A stretch of 64,000 bases of DNA from Prostheceraeus crozeri (taxonomy: Eukaryota; Platyhelminthes; Polycladida; Euryleptidae), in contig CAJQUW010003146.1 of assembly GCA_907163375.1 (NCBI GenBank), forward strand, positions 434,001 to 498,000. Direction: 5' to 3'. The position numbers were made by a program, and so were the translations under genes. The notes below the pieces were generated by a model. That model saw nothing but the letters and a program-made list of their open reading frames with translations, did no database searches and had not been told where the DNA came from. This document shows positions 20,651 through 31,488 of this stretch, piece by piece; position 1 is the stretch's first letter, and each line of letters opens with the position of its first letter.

Positions 20651-23359
20651 GAGAAATAGGACAATGCAATCATTTAAATACAAAGTCAAGCGTGAAAGAC
20701 TGTTCATCTCTTGTTTTCGATTCAACTTAGGACAATAGCGATCAATGCAGTTAGCTTCAGAGATACGAGTGCGAACAGGGTCAGATTGACGATCTAGAAA
20801 TTCAATATCAAAGTCATCAATACTTAACAGACAGTTAGGATGATCATTCATGATGTGGTCCGACAGCGCACTTTTGTTATCAAGATTAACGATACTTCTG
20901 CGATGCTCATGAAAACGAAAAGAAAAAGGGCGGTTGGTAGAACCAATATAAGCCTTTTGGCATAAATTACACCTAAAACAGTAAACAATATAGCGCATAT
21001 TACAAGACTGGTATTTAGGTAATTTCCCACAAATTTTACAAGAGCAAGTATCCTTAACAAGCTTGGGAGAAAAACAAGAACTTAAACAGCTTCCAGGTTT
21101 GCTAACAACATTGACTGGTAAATCGTACTTTTTAGTTAGTCTATTTAATTTACGAGAACAACTATCACTTATAAAATCCATTTTGAGATAGGCAACGGAG
21201 TTATTATGTTCATTCTTCTTAACATTTGGGACATTGACTTGTTTGACATTAGTTTTAAAACCGTTATTTAGAAATCTGTTATGTAAAATATTTAGAGATT
21301 TATCAAAATTTTGAGAGTTGGAGGAACGAATTTTCATCTGCTTAATACTATTATGAATAAAGTTAGTTTTTACTACGGAAGGTACCCAGCTATCAGCTTT
21401 TAAGGTGATTCCTGAATGACAGTCCTTAGAATACCAAGAATAATGGACAGTGTCAGTAACCGAAATGCTAACGTCCAGGAAATTTAAAATCTTGTTATTA
21501 GGAACTTCTAAAGTGAATTTTATTTGTTCATTCACAGAATTAAAATTATCCAAAACTATTGAGAAATTAGGACTATCGATAGAAAAAGGCCCGAAAATTA
21601 TGTCATCAATATACCGATAGTATACAGGAGGACATATGTAGTGATCATCGCGTAGGCGCTGCAAAGCTAATGTTTCTATGTGATGCATAAAAATAATAGC
21701 GAAAGGAGGGGCAAAATGTGCACCCATCGGGCAACCTTGGGCTTGTAAGTAGATCTTATTGTTGTATGTCACTTCATAATTAAAACAGACAAAATTCAGG
21801 AATACTGAAAGATCGTCAGTATTGAACCCATAATTATTCACTTTATGCCAGTGGGTTTTAGCAAAATCTAAGACGATTTGAATACCATCTACCAAGGGAA
21901 TATTATTATAGAGATTACGCACATCAAGAGAAGCAAAGGTTATATTCTCACTACGAGAGTACGTGAGTTTATTTAAACTATCTAATAATTCAACAGTGTT
22001 TTTTATGTTAGATGGGACAAAAGCCACGAGTTTGCCTAAAAGATGGCTTAGAAGCCAATCAATTCTTTCCGTTGGAGTGCCTATAGAAGATGCAATAGGT
22101 CTCAAAGGGAATTTGTTATCAATTTTATCCTTATGATCTTTAATATTACAATAAAACTTAGCCGGTCTACTGTTGCAAGCAATTAATTTAGTTACATTAA
22201 TAGCACTTTTATCCTTGCAGTGATAACGGATAATCTTATTAGCTTCTTTTTCAATTTTGTTACAATTAGATTTAAGCAAAGGTTTATACATGGTTTCATC
22301 TGATAAAAAACTTTCAACTTGAGAGTTGAAGCGATCGGCATTTGTAATGATCAGACGATTGCTTTTATCAGAGGGGATGACTAACAGATTATGGTAATCC
22401 AAAAACGATTTAGTTTTTTGAAATAAGGTATTAATTGATTTAAAGCGAGGATTATTACGAGCAAAGTTAGCTTCATTTCTAACAATACACTTGGCCTCAT
22501 ATTGAAAAAGTTTTAGTTTAGTTTCTAACTCCGGATTCATTCTATCCGGAAGTTTGACATGATTTTTCTTAAATGGGATCCATAAACTATCATCATTAGA
22601 GACAGAATTATCGAAAGTGTAGTGCCATCTTAAAGAGTAAGCTAAACAGTCAATCGAAAGCTCATTGTCTTTCAAAGATTTTTTATTCATACGGTTAGGT
22701 AAACGATACTTAGGACCGTTGGACAAGAAGTCCACAATGTCGTTGGGAATACTGATATCAGTATCATTGGTAATATGTGAATTTTGAACTATAGTATTAG
22801 TAGACGAACAGTCTTTAAGTTTGAACCAAAAATCATCAACAAATTTGAAACAGAAATTGGGGGCGTAAGTTGATAGATACCTATCAAACTTAACTGGGTA
22901 GTGTCTGTTAGTTAGTGTTAACCACTTACATGAATGTCTTGAATAAATCACTTCTTGTTCCTTTCTGGCTGCCATATCGATGTACTCCAGGATAAGTCGG
23001 GTTGAATCAGGATTTGACGAACGGGTGAAGTTCAGATACGCGTAGGACTGGTTCATGTTGGTTTGTTGAAGTCTTCTTTGTTGAGATAATAATTCAGCTC
23101 GCAGAATCTCCAACTTAAGAGAAAATACTTTTCTCCACAATGCATTGTTCACTTCTAAATGTGTAGGTATAGACACACTATTGTTTACAAATTTAGGTAT
23201 GATCTTGTAATCCAAACAGGCTCGGAGAAAAACCAAGTGAGACATGATTCGAACGATTGTCATTGTCAGGTTTACCAAAGATTTTCCAAATGCACGGATG
23301 TTCTTGTTAGGACATACGGAATTGATTCGATTTATAGCCATACACGGGAGGTTATTCAT
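20642..23359 (-). CDS. PLE-1 reverse transcriptase / GIY-YIG endonuclease, unit 2
   Basis: An intact 905-residue frame whose protein is identical to unit 1. It lies exactly 2828 bases from it, with a 110-base spacer that carries the ribozyme-like motif. Head-to-tail neighbour of units 1 and 3. Confidence 0.93.
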   Translation of the reverse strand: MNNLPCMAINRINSVCPNKNIRAFGKSLVNLTMTIVRIMSHLVFLRACLDYKIIPKFVNNSVSIPTHLEVNNALWRKVFSLKLEILRAELLSQQRRLQQTNMNQSYAYLNFTRSSNPDSTRLILEYIDMAARKEQEVIYSRHSCKWLTLTNRHYPVKFDRYLSTYAPNFCFKFVDDFWFKLKDCSSTNTIVQNSHITNDTDISIPNDIVDFLSNGPKYRLPNRMNKKSLKDNELSIDCLAYSLRWHYTFDNSVSNDDSLWIPFKKNHVKLPDRMNPELETKLKLFQYEAKCIVRNEANFARNNPRFKSINTLFQKTKSFLDYHNLLVIPSDKSNRLIITNADRFNSQVESFLSDETMYKPLLKSNCNKIEKEANKIIRYHCKDKSAINVTKLIACNSRPAKFYCNIKDHKDKIDNKFPLRPIASSIGTPTERIDWLLSHLLGKLVAFVPSNIKNTVELLDSLNKLTYSRSENITFASLDVRNLYNNIPLVDGIQIVLDFAKTHWHKVNNYGFNTDDLSVFLNFVCFNYEVTYNNKIYLQAQGCPMGAHFAPPFAIIFMHHIETLALQRLRDDHYICPPVYYRYIDDIIFGPFSIDSPNFSIVLDNFNSVNEQIKFTLEVPNNKILNFLDVSISVTDTVHYSWYSKDCHSGITLKADSWVPSVVKTNFIHNSIKQMKIRSSNSQNFDKSLNILHNRFLNNGFKTNVKQVNVPNVKKNEHNNSVAYLKMDFISDSCSRKLNRLTKKYDLPVNVVSKPGSCLSSCFSPKLVKDTCSCKICGKLPKYQSCNMRYIVYCFRCNLCQKAYIGSTNRPFSFRFHEHRRSIVNLDNKSALSDHIMNDHPNCLLSIDDFDIEFLDRQSDPVRTRISEANCIDRYCPKLNRKQEMNSLSRLTLYLNDCIVLFLYP

Positions 23360-23439
23360 AGTTTGATAGCAAAAAACAGATTTGATGCACTCCCTAATTT
23401 ATTGGCAAGTTTAAGTAAAAGGTTAAAAAGAAATTTACA

Positions 23440-23478
23440 CACCCGACGTTTCGTATCACAGATACATAATCATGGGTA
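23440..23478 (-). ncRNA. Hammerhead-ribozyme-like motif, PLE-1 unit 3
   Basis: Same sequence as in units 1 and 2, overlapping the ORF stop. Confidence 0.5.
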
Positions 23479-26187
23479 GAGAAATAGGACAATGCAATCA
23501 TTTAAATACAAAGTCAAGCGTGAAAGACTGTTCATCTCTTGTTTTCGATTCAACTTAGGACAATAGCGATCAATGCAGTTAGCTTCAGAGATACGAGTGC
23601 GAACAGGGTCAGATTGACGATCTAGAAATTCAATATCAAAGTCATCAATACTTAACAGACAGTTAGGATGATCATTCATGATGTGGTCCGACAGCGCACT
23701 TTTGTTATCAAGATTAACGATACTTCTGCGATGCTCATGAAAACGAAAAGAAAAAGGGCGGTTGGTAGAACCAATATAAGCCTTTTGGCATAAATTACAC
23801 CTAAAACAGTAAACAGTATAGCGCATATTACAAGACTGGTATTTAGGTAATTTCCCACAAATTTTACAAGAGCAAGTATCCTTAACAAGCTTGGGAGAAA
23901 AACAAGAACTTAAACAGCTTCCAGGTTTGCTAACAACATTGACTGGTAAATCGTACTTTTTAGTTAGTCTATTTAATTTACGAGAACAACTATCACTTAT
24001 AAAATCCATTTTGAGATAGGCAACGGAGTTATTATGTTCATTCTTCTTAACATTTGGGACATTGACTTGTTTGACATTAGTTTTAAAACCGTTATTTAGA
24101 AATCTGTTATGTAAAATATTTAGAGATTTATCAAAATTTTGAGAGTTGGAGGAACGAATTTTCATCTGCTTAATACTATTATGAATAAAGTTAGTTTTTA
24201 CTACGGAAGGTACCCAGCTATCAGCTTTTAAGGTGATTCCTGAATGACAGTCCTTAGAATACCAAGAATAATGGACAGTGTCAGTAACCGAAATGCTAAC
24301 GTCCAGGAAATTTAAAATCTTGTTATTAGGAACTTCTAAAGTGAATTTTATTTGTTCATTCACAGAATTAAAATTATCCAAAACTATTGAGAAATTAGGA
24401 CTATCGATAGAAAAAGGCCCGAAAATTATGTCATCAATATACCGATAGTATACAGGAGGACATATGTAGTAATCATCGCGTAGGCGCTGCAAAGCTAATG
24501 TTTCTATGTGATGCATAAAAATAATAGCGAAAGGAGGGGCAAAATGTGCACCCATCGGGCAACCTTGGGTTTGTAAGTAGATCTTATTGTTGTATGTCAC
24601 TTCATAATTAAAACAGACAAAATTCAGGAATACTGAAAGATCGTCAGTATTGAACCCATAATTATTCACTTTATGCCAGTGGGTTTTAGCAAAATCTAAG
24701 GCGATTTGAATACCATCTACCAAGGGAATATTATTATAGAGATTACGCACATCAAGAGAAGCAAAGGTTATATTCTCACTACGAGAGTACGTGAGTTTAT
24801 TTAAACTATCTAATAATTCAACAGTGTTTTTTATGTTAGATGGGACAAAAGCCACGAGTTTGCCTAAAAGATGGCTTAGAAGCCAATCAATTCTTTCCGT
24901 TGGAGTGCCTATAGAAGATGCAATAGGTCTCAAAGGGAATTTGTTATCAATTTTATCCTTATGATCTTTAATATTACAATAAAACTTAGCCGGTCTACTG
25001 TTGCAAGCAATTAATTTAGTTACATTAATAGCACTTTTATCCTTGCAGTGATAACGGATAATCTTATTAGCTTCTTTTTCAATTTTGTTACAATTAGATT
25101 TAAGCAAAGGTTTATACATGGTTTCATCTGATAAAAAACTTTCAACTTGAGAGTTGAAGCGATCGGCATTTGTAATGATCAGACGATTGCTTTTATCAGA
25201 GGGGATGACTAACAGATTATGGTAATCCAAAAACGATTTAGTTTTTTGAAATAAGGTATTAATTGATTTAAAGCGAGGATTATTACGAGCAAAGTTAGCT
25301 TCATTTCTAACAATACACTTGGCCTCATATTGAAAAAGTTTTAGTTTAGTTTCTAACTCCGGATTCATTCTATCCGGAAGTTTGACATGATTTTTCTTAA
25401 ATGGGATCCATAAACTATCATCATTAGAGACAGAATTATCGAAAGTGTAGTGCCATCTTAAAGAGTAAGCTAAACAGTCAATCGAAAGCTCATTGTCTTT
25501 CAAAGATTTTTTATTCATACGGTTAGGTAAACGATACTTAGGACCGTTGGACAAGAAGTCCACAATGTCGTTGGGAATACTGATATCAGTATCATTGGTA
25601 ATATGTGAATTTTGAACTATAGTATTAGTAGACGAACAGTCTTTAAGTTTGAACCAAAAATCATCAACAAATTTGAAACAGAAATTGGGGGCGTAAGTTG
25701 ATAGATACCTATCAAACTTAACTGGGTAGTGTCTGTTAGTTAGTGTTAACCACTTACATGAATGTCTTGAATAAATCACTTCTTGTTCCTTTCTGGCTGC
25801 CATATCGATGTACTCCAGGATAAGTCGGGTTGAATCAGGATTTGACGAACGGGTGAAGTTCAGATACGCGTAGGACTGGTTCATGTTGGTTTGTTGAAGT
25901 CTTCTTTGTTGAGATAATAATTCAGCTCGCAGAATCTCCAACTTAAGAGAAAATACTTTTCTCCACAATGCATTGTTCACTTCTAAATGTGTAGGTATAG
26001 ACACACTATTGTTTACAAATTTAGGTATGATCTTGTAATCCAAACAGGCTCGGAGAAAAACCAAGTGAGACATGATTCGAACGATTGTCATTGTCAGGTT
26101 TACCAAAGATTTTCCAAATGCACGGATGTTCTTGTTAGGACATACGGAATTGATTCGATTTATAGCCATACACGGGAGGTTATTCAT
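23470..26187 (-). CDS. PLE-1 reverse transcriptase / GIY-YIG endonuclease, unit 3
   Basis: An intact 905-residue frame that differs from units 1 and 2 at four residues: 'QIALDF' for 'QIVLDF', 'YLQTQG' for 'YLQAQG', 'DDYYIC' for 'DDHYIC' and 'MRYTVY' for 'MRYIVY'. The same four variants occur in the plus-strand unit 5, so units 3 and 5 share a template lineage. Catalytic motifs are unchanged. Confidence 0.93.
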   Translation of the reverse strand: MNNLPCMAINRINSVCPNKNIRAFGKSLVNLTMTIVRIMSHLVFLRACLDYKIIPKFVNNSVSIPTHLEVNNALWRKVFSLKLEILRAELLSQQRRLQQTNMNQSYAYLNFTRSSNPDSTRLILEYIDMAARKEQEVIYSRHSCKWLTLTNRHYPVKFDRYLSTYAPNFCFKFVDDFWFKLKDCSSTNTIVQNSHITNDTDISIPNDIVDFLSNGPKYRLPNRMNKKSLKDNELSIDCLAYSLRWHYTFDNSVSNDDSLWIPFKKNHVKLPDRMNPELETKLKLFQYEAKCIVRNEANFARNNPRFKSINTLFQKTKSFLDYHNLLVIPSDKSNRLIITNADRFNSQVESFLSDETMYKPLLKSNCNKIEKEANKIIRYHCKDKSAINVTKLIACNSRPAKFYCNIKDHKDKIDNKFPLRPIASSIGTPTERIDWLLSHLLGKLVAFVPSNIKNTVELLDSLNKLTYSRSENITFASLDVRNLYNNIPLVDGIQIALDFAKTHWHKVNNYGFNTDDLSVFLNFVCFNYEVTYNNKIYLQTQGCPMGAHFAPPFAIIFMHHIETLALQRLRDDYYICPPVYYRYIDDIIFGPFSIDSPNFSIVLDNFNSVNEQIKFTLEVPNNKILNFLDVSISVTDTVHYSWYSKDCHSGITLKADSWVPSVVKTNFIHNSIKQMKIRSSNSQNFDKSLNILHNRFLNNGFKTNVKQVNVPNVKKNEHNNSVAYLKMDFISDSCSRKLNRLTKKYDLPVNVVSKPGSCLSSCFSPKLVKDTCSCKICGKLPKYQSCNMRYTVYCFRCNLCQKAYIGSTNRPFSFRFHEHRRSIVNLDNKSALSDHIMNDHPNCLLSIDDFDIEFLDRQSDPVRTRISEANCIDRYCPKLNRKQEMNSLSRLTLYLNDCIVLFLYP

Positions 26188-26267
26188 AGTTTGATAGCAA
26201 AAAACAGATTTGATGCACTCCCTAATTTATTGGCAAGTTTAAGTAAAAGGTTAAAAAGAAATTTACA

Positions 26268-26306
26268 CACCCGACGTTTCGTATCACAGATACATAATCA
26301 TGGGTA
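26268..26306 (-). ncRNA. Hammerhead-ribozyme-like motif, PLE-1 unit 4
   Basis: Same sequence, kept in the 5'-truncated unit. Confidence 0.5.
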
Positions 26307-26943
26307 GAGAAATAGGACAATGCAATCATTTAAATACAAAGTCAAGCGTGAAAGACTGTTCATCTCTTGTTTTCGATTCAACTTAGGACAATAGCGATCA
26401 ATGCAGTTAGCTTCAGAGATACGAGTGCGAACAGGGTCAGATTGACGATCTAGAAATTCAATATCAAAGTCATCAATACTTAACAGACAGTTAGGATGAT
26501 CATTCATGATGTGGTCCGACAGCGCACTTTTGTTATCAAGATTAACGATACTTCTGCGATGCTCATGAAAACGAAAAGAAAAAGGGCGGTTGGTAGAACC
26601 AATATAAGCCTTTTGGCATAAATTACACCTAAAACAGTAAACAATATAGCGCATATTACAAGACTGGTATTTAGGTAATTTCCCACAAATTTTACAAGAG
26701 CAAGTATCCTTAACAAGCTTGGGAGAAAAACAAGAACTTAAACAGCTTCCAGGTTTGCTAACAACATTGACTGGTAAATCGTACTTTTTAGTTAGTCTAT
26801 TTAATTTACGAGAACAACTATCACTTATAAAATCCATTTTGAGATAGGCAACGGAGTTATTATGTTCATTCTTCTTAACATTTGGGACATTGACTTGTTT
26901 GACATTAGTTTTAAAACCGTTATTTAGAAATCTGTTATGTAAA
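26298..26943 (-). pseudogene. PLE-1 unit 4, 5'-truncated
   Basis: Only the C-terminal third remains, from 'LHNRFLNNGFKTNVKQ' through the Cys cluster and GIY-YIG domain. It has the 'MRYIVY' variant, unlike its head-to-head neighbour unit 5, so the junction is not a simple foldback of one molecule. It ends at a 15-base filler at 26944-26958. Confidence 0.9.
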
Positions 26944-26958
26944 CAAATTAATGTATGT

Positions 26959-28434
26959 AACAAATTCCCTTTGAGACCTATTGCATCTTCTATAGGCACT
27001 CCAACGGAAAGAATTGATTGGCTTCTAAGCCATCTTTTAGGCAAACTCGTGGCTTTTGTCCCATCTAACATAAAAAACACTGTTGAATTATTAGATAGTT
27101 TAAATAAACTCACGTACTCTCGTAGTGAGAATATAACCTTTGCTTCTCTTGATGTGCGTAATCTCTATAATAATATTCCCTTGGTAGATGGTATTCAAAT
27201 CGCCTTAGATTTTGCTAAAACCCACTGGCATAAAGTGAATAATTATGGGTTCAATACTGACGATCTTTCAGTATTCCTGAATTTTGTCTGTTTTAATTAT
27301 GAAGTGACATACAACAATAAGATCTACTTACAAACCCAAGGTTGCCCGATGGGTGCACATTTTGCCCCTCCTTTCGCTATTATTTTTATGCATCACATAG
27401 AAACATTAGCTTTGCAGCGCCTACGCGATGATTACTACATATGTCCTCCTGTATACTATCGGTATATTGATGACATAATTTTCGGGCCTTTTTCTATCGA
27501 TAGTCCTAATTTCTCAATAGTTTTGGATAATTTTAATTCTGTGAATGAACAAATAAAATTCACTTTAGAAGTTCCTAATAACAAGATTTTAAATTTCCTG
27601 GACGTTAGCATTTCGGTTACTGACACTGTCCATTATTCTTGGTATTCTAAGGACTGTCATTCAGGAATCACCTTAAAAGCTGATAGCTGGGTACCTTCCG
27701 TAGTAAAAACTAACTTTATTCATAATAGTATTAAGCAGATGAAAATTCGTTCCTCCAACTCTCAAAATTTTGATAAATCTCTAAATATTTTACATAACAG
27801 ATTTCTAAATAACGGTTTTAAAACTAATGTCAAACAAGTCAATGTCCCAAATGTTAAGAAGAATGAACATAATAACTCCGTTGCCTATCTCAAAATGGAT
27901 TTTATAAGTGATAGTTGTTCTCGTAAATTAAATAGACTAACTAAAAAGTACGATTTACCAGTCAATGTTGTTAGCAAACCTGGAAGCTGTTTAAGTTCTT
28001 GTTTTTCTCCCAAGCTTGTTAAGGATACTTGCTCTTGTAAAATTTGTGGGAAATTACCTAAATACCAGTCTTGTAATATGCGCTATACTGTTTACTGTTT
28101 TAGGTGTAATTTATGCCAAAAGGCTTATATTGGTTCTACCAACCGCCCTTTTTCTTTTCGTTTTCATGAGCATCGCAGAAGTATCGTTAATCTTGATAAC
28201 AAAAGTGCGCTGTCGGACCACATCATGAATGATCATCCTAACTGTCTGTTAAGTATTGATGACTTTGATATTGAATTTCTAGATCGTCAATCTGACCCTG
28301 TTCGCACTCGTATCTCTGAAGCTAACTGCATTGATCGCTATTGTCCTAAGTTGAATCGAAAACAAGAGATGAACAGTCTTTCACGCTTGACTTTGTATTT
28401 AAATGATTGCATTGTCCTATTTCTCTACCCATGA
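26959..28434 (+). pseudogene. PLE-1 unit 5, 5'-truncated, plus strand
   Basis: It starts inside the RT at 'NKFPLRPIASSIGTPTER' and continues through YIDD and GIY-YIG to the normal stop. It lacks the N-terminal 415 or so residues. It carries the same four residue variants as unit 3. The reading frame also extends upstream through the filler into antisense unit 4, which is not meaningful protein. Confidence 0.9.
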
Positions 28435-28464
28435 TTATGTATCTGTGATACGAAACGTCGGGTG
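28426..28464 (+). ncRNA. Hammerhead-ribozyme-like motif, PLE-1 unit 5
   Basis: Plus-strand copy of the motif at the end of unit 5. Confidence 0.5.
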
Positions 28465-28544
28465 TGTAAATTTCTTTTTAACCTTTTACTTAAACTTGCC
28501 AATAAATTAGGGAGTGCATCAAATCTGTTTTTTGCTATCAAACT

Positions 28545-31262
28545 ATGAATAACCTCCCGTGTATGGCTATAAATCGAATCAATTCCGTATGTCCTAACAA
28601 GAACATCCGTGCATTTGGAAAATCTTTGGTAAACCTGACAATGACAATCGTTCGAATCATGTCTCACTTGGTTTTTCTCCGAGCCTGTTTGGATTACAAG
28701 ATCATACCTAAATTTGTAAACAATAGTGTGTCTATACCTACACATTTAGAAGTGAACAATGCATTGTGGAGAAAAGTATTTTCTCTTAAGTTGGAGATTC
28801 TGCGAGCTGAATTATTATCTCAACAAAGAAGACTTCAACAAACCAACATGAACCAGTCCTACGCGTATCTGAACTTCACCCGTTCGTCAAATCCTGATTC
28901 AACCCGACTTATCCTGGAGTACATCGATATGGCAGCCAGAAAGGAACAAGAAGTGATTTATTCAAGACATTCATGTAAGTGGTTAACACTAACTAACAGA
29001 CACTACCCAGTTAAGTTTGATAGGTATCTATCAACTTACGCCCCCAATTTCTGTTTCAAATTTGTTGATGATTTTTGGTTCAAACTTAAAGACTGTTCGT
29101 CTACTAATACTATAGTTCAAAATTCACATATTACCAATGATACTGATATCAGTATTCCCAACGACATTGTGGACTTCTTGTCCAACGGTCCTAAGTATCG
29201 TTTACCTAACCGTATGAATAAAAAATCTTTGAAAGACAATGAGCTTTCGATTGACTGTTTAGCTTACTCTTTAAGATGGCACTACACTTTCGATAATTCT
29301 GTCTCTAATGATGATAGTTTATGGATCCCATTTAAGAAAAATCATGTCAAACTTCCGGATAGAATGAATCCGGAGTTAGAAACTAAACTAAAACTTTTTC
29401 AATATGAGGCCAAGTGTATTGTTAGAAATGAAGCTAACTTTGCTCGTAATAATCCTCGCTTTAAATCAATTAATACCTTATTTCAAAAAACTAAATCGTT
29501 TTTGGATTACCATAATCTGTTAGTCATCCCCTCTGATAAAAGCAATCGTCTGATCATTACAAATGCCGATCGCTTCAACTCTCAAGTTGAAAGTTTTTTA
29601 TCAGATGAAACCATGTATAAACCTTTGCTTAAATCTAATTGTAACAAAATTGAAAAAGAAGCTAATAAGATTATCCGTTATCACTGCAAGGATAAAAGTG
29701 CTATTAATGTAACTAAATTAATTGCTTGCAACAGTAGACCGGCTAAGTTTTATTGTAATATTAAAGATCATAAGGATAAAATTGATAACAAATTCCCTTT
29801 GAGACCTATTGCATCTTCTATAGGCACTCCAACGGAAAGAATTGATTGGCTTCTAAGCCATCTTTTAGGCAAACTCGTGGCTTTTGTCCCATCTAACATA
29901 AAAAACACTGTTGAATTATTAGATAGTTTAAATAAACTCACGTACTCTCGTAGTGAGAATATAACCTTTGCTTCTCTTGATGTGCGTAATCTCTATAATA
30001 ATATTCCCTTGGTAGATGGTATTCAAATCGTCTTAGATTTTGCTAAAACCCACTGGCATAAAGTGAATAATTATGGGTTCAATACTGACGATCTTTCAGT
30101 ATTCCTGAATTTTGTCTGTTTTAATTATGAAGTGACATACAACAATAAGATCTACTTACAAACCCAAGGTTGCCCGATGGGTGCACATTTTGCCCCTCCT
30201 TTCGCTATTATTTTTATGCATCACATAGAAACATTAGCTTTGCAGCGCCTACGCGATGATCACTACATATGTCCTCCTGTATACTATCGGTATATTGATG
30301 ACATAATTTTCGGGCCTTTTTCTATCGATAGTCCTAATTTCTCAATAGTTTTGGATAATTTTAATTCTGTGAATGAACAAATAAAATTCACTTTAGAAGT
30401 TCCTAATAACAAGATTTTAAATTTCCTGGACGTTAGCATTTCGGTTACTGACACTGTCCATTATTCTTGGTATTCTAAGGACTGTCATTCAGGAATCACC
30501 TTAAAAGCTGATAGCTGGGTACCTTCCGTAGTAAAAACTAACTTTATTCATAATAGTATTAAGCAGATGAAAATTCGTTCCTCCAACTCTCAAAATTTTG
30601 ATAAATCTCTAAATATTTTACATAACAGATTTCTAAATAACGGTTTTAAAACTAATGTCAAACAAGTCAATGTCCCAAATGTTAAGAAGAATGAACATAA
30701 TAACTCCGTTGCCTATCTCAAAATGGATTTTATAAGTGATAGTTGTTCTCGTAAATTAAATAGACTAACTAAAAAGTACGATTTACCAGTCAATGTTGTT
30801 AGCAAACCTGGAAGCTGTTTAAGTTCTTGTTTTTCTCCCAAGCTTGTTAAGGATACTTGCTCTTGTAAAATTTGTGGGAAATTACCTAAATACCAGTCTT
30901 GTAATATGCGCTATATTGTTTACTGTTTTAGGTGTAATTTATGCCAAAAGGCTTATATTGGTTCTACCAACCGCCCTTTTTCTTTTCGTTTTCATGAGCA
31001 TCGCAGAAGTATCGTTAATCTTGATAACAAAAGTGCGCTGTCGGACCACATCATGAATGATCATCCTAACTGTCTGTTAAGTATTGATGACTTTGATATT
31101 GAATTTCTAGATCGTCAATCTGACCCTGTTCGCACTCGTATCTCTGAAGCTAACTGCATTGATCGCTATTGTCCTAAGTTGAATCGAAAACAAGAGATGA
31201 ACAGTCTTTCACGCTTGACTTTGTATTTAAATGATTGCATTGTCCTATTTCTCTACCCATGA
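28545..31262 (+). CDS. PLE-1 reverse transcriptase / GIY-YIG endonuclease, unit 6
   Basis: An intact 905-residue frame on the plus strand. At the four variable sites it is mixed: 'QIVLDF', 'YLQTQG', 'DDHYIC', 'MRYIVY'. It therefore represents a third haplotype. Its 3' flank ends at 31374, just before where the next unit's ATG would be, directly against the target duplication. Confidence 0.93.
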   Translation: MNNLPCMAINRINSVCPNKNIRAFGKSLVNLTMTIVRIMSHLVFLRACLDYKIIPKFVNNSVSIPTHLEVNNALWRKVFSLKLEILRAELLSQQRRLQQTNMNQSYAYLNFTRSSNPDSTRLILEYIDMAARKEQEVIYSRHSCKWLTLTNRHYPVKFDRYLSTYAPNFCFKFVDDFWFKLKDCSSTNTIVQNSHITNDTDISIPNDIVDFLSNGPKYRLPNRMNKKSLKDNELSIDCLAYSLRWHYTFDNSVSNDDSLWIPFKKNHVKLPDRMNPELETKLKLFQYEAKCIVRNEANFARNNPRFKSINTLFQKTKSFLDYHNLLVIPSDKSNRLIITNADRFNSQVESFLSDETMYKPLLKSNCNKIEKEANKIIRYHCKDKSAINVTKLIACNSRPAKFYCNIKDHKDKIDNKFPLRPIASSIGTPTERIDWLLSHLLGKLVAFVPSNIKNTVELLDSLNKLTYSRSENITFASLDVRNLYNNIPLVDGIQIVLDFAKTHWHKVNNYGFNTDDLSVFLNFVCFNYEVTYNNKIYLQTQGCPMGAHFAPPFAIIFMHHIETLALQRLRDDHYICPPVYYRYIDDIIFGPFSIDSPNFSIVLDNFNSVNEQIKFTLEVPNNKILNFLDVSISVTDTVHYSWYSKDCHSGITLKADSWVPSVVKTNFIHNSIKQMKIRSSNSQNFDKSLNILHNRFLNNGFKTNVKQVNVPNVKKNEHNNSVAYLKMDFISDSCSRKLNRLTKKYDLPVNVVSKPGSCLSSCFSPKLVKDTCSCKICGKLPKYQSCNMRYIVYCFRCNLCQKAYIGSTNRPFSFRFHEHRRSIVNLDNKSALSDHIMNDHPNCLLSIDDFDIEFLDRQSDPVRTRISEANCIDRYCPKLNRKQEMNSLSRLTLYLNDCIVLFLYP

Positions 31263-31292
31263 TTATGTATCTGTGATACGAAACGTCGGGTG
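31254..31292 (+). ncRNA. Hammerhead-ribozyme-like motif, PLE-1 unit 6
   Basis: Plus-strand copy at the right edge of the array, about 80 bases before the target duplication. Confidence 0.5.
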
Positions 31293-31374
31293 TGTAAATT
31301 TCTTTTTAACCTTTTACTTAAACTTGCCAATAAATTAGGGAGTGCATCAAATCTGTTTTTTGCTATCAAACTAT

Positions 31375-31385
31375 GTTAAGAGATT
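31375..31385. repeat. Target-site duplication of PLE-1 array, right
   Basis: GTTAAGAGATT, the mate of 17661-17671. A single duplication brackets the whole 13.7-kb array. Confidence 0.85.
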
Positions 31386-31488
31386 TATGCATAAGAAATA
31401 AAGATGAATTTAAACAATCGTGTAACAATGCTTGGTCAAAAGATTATGGATTTATCACAATTAATATTGATAAAAAAATTCATGATTG
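31375..31488 (+). pseudogene. Element C packaging ATPase, 3' end beyond PLE-1
   Basis: The short tail beginning with the duplicated GTTAAGAGATT carries 'CIRNKDEFKQSCNNAWSKDY' and 'ITINIDKKIHD', a typical end for this ATPase family. Its place directly after the PLE-1 block shows where the array entered. Confidence 0.8.

Larger units (their letters stand above)
17672..31374. mobile_element. PLE family 1 concatemer: six Penelope-like units in one insertion
   Basis: Three full minus-strand units (ORFs 17814-20531, 20642-23359, 23470-26187) are followed by a 5'-truncated minus unit (26298-26943), about 15 bases of filler, a 5'-truncated plus unit (26959-28434) and a full plus unit (28545-31262). 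Equivalent points are exactly 2828 bases apart, with no foreign DNA between units. Units differ at only a few bases. Four 905-residue frames are intact, so the insertion is young. One target duplication brackets the array. Confidence 0.95.

Noticed and set aside
20331-20651. 106-residue frames antisense to each PLE-1 unit junction
   Set aside because: They are opposite to the RT start and the spacer, with no domain. Shadow of the repeated unit.
26944-26958. 15-base filler at the PLE-1 inversion as a possible hidden element
   Set aside because: Too short. Filler of this kind is common at template-switch junctions.
26298-27113. 271-residue frame spanning the head-to-head junction
   Set aside because: Beyond 26943 it is the antisense of unit 5, so it is a junction artefact and not a protein.
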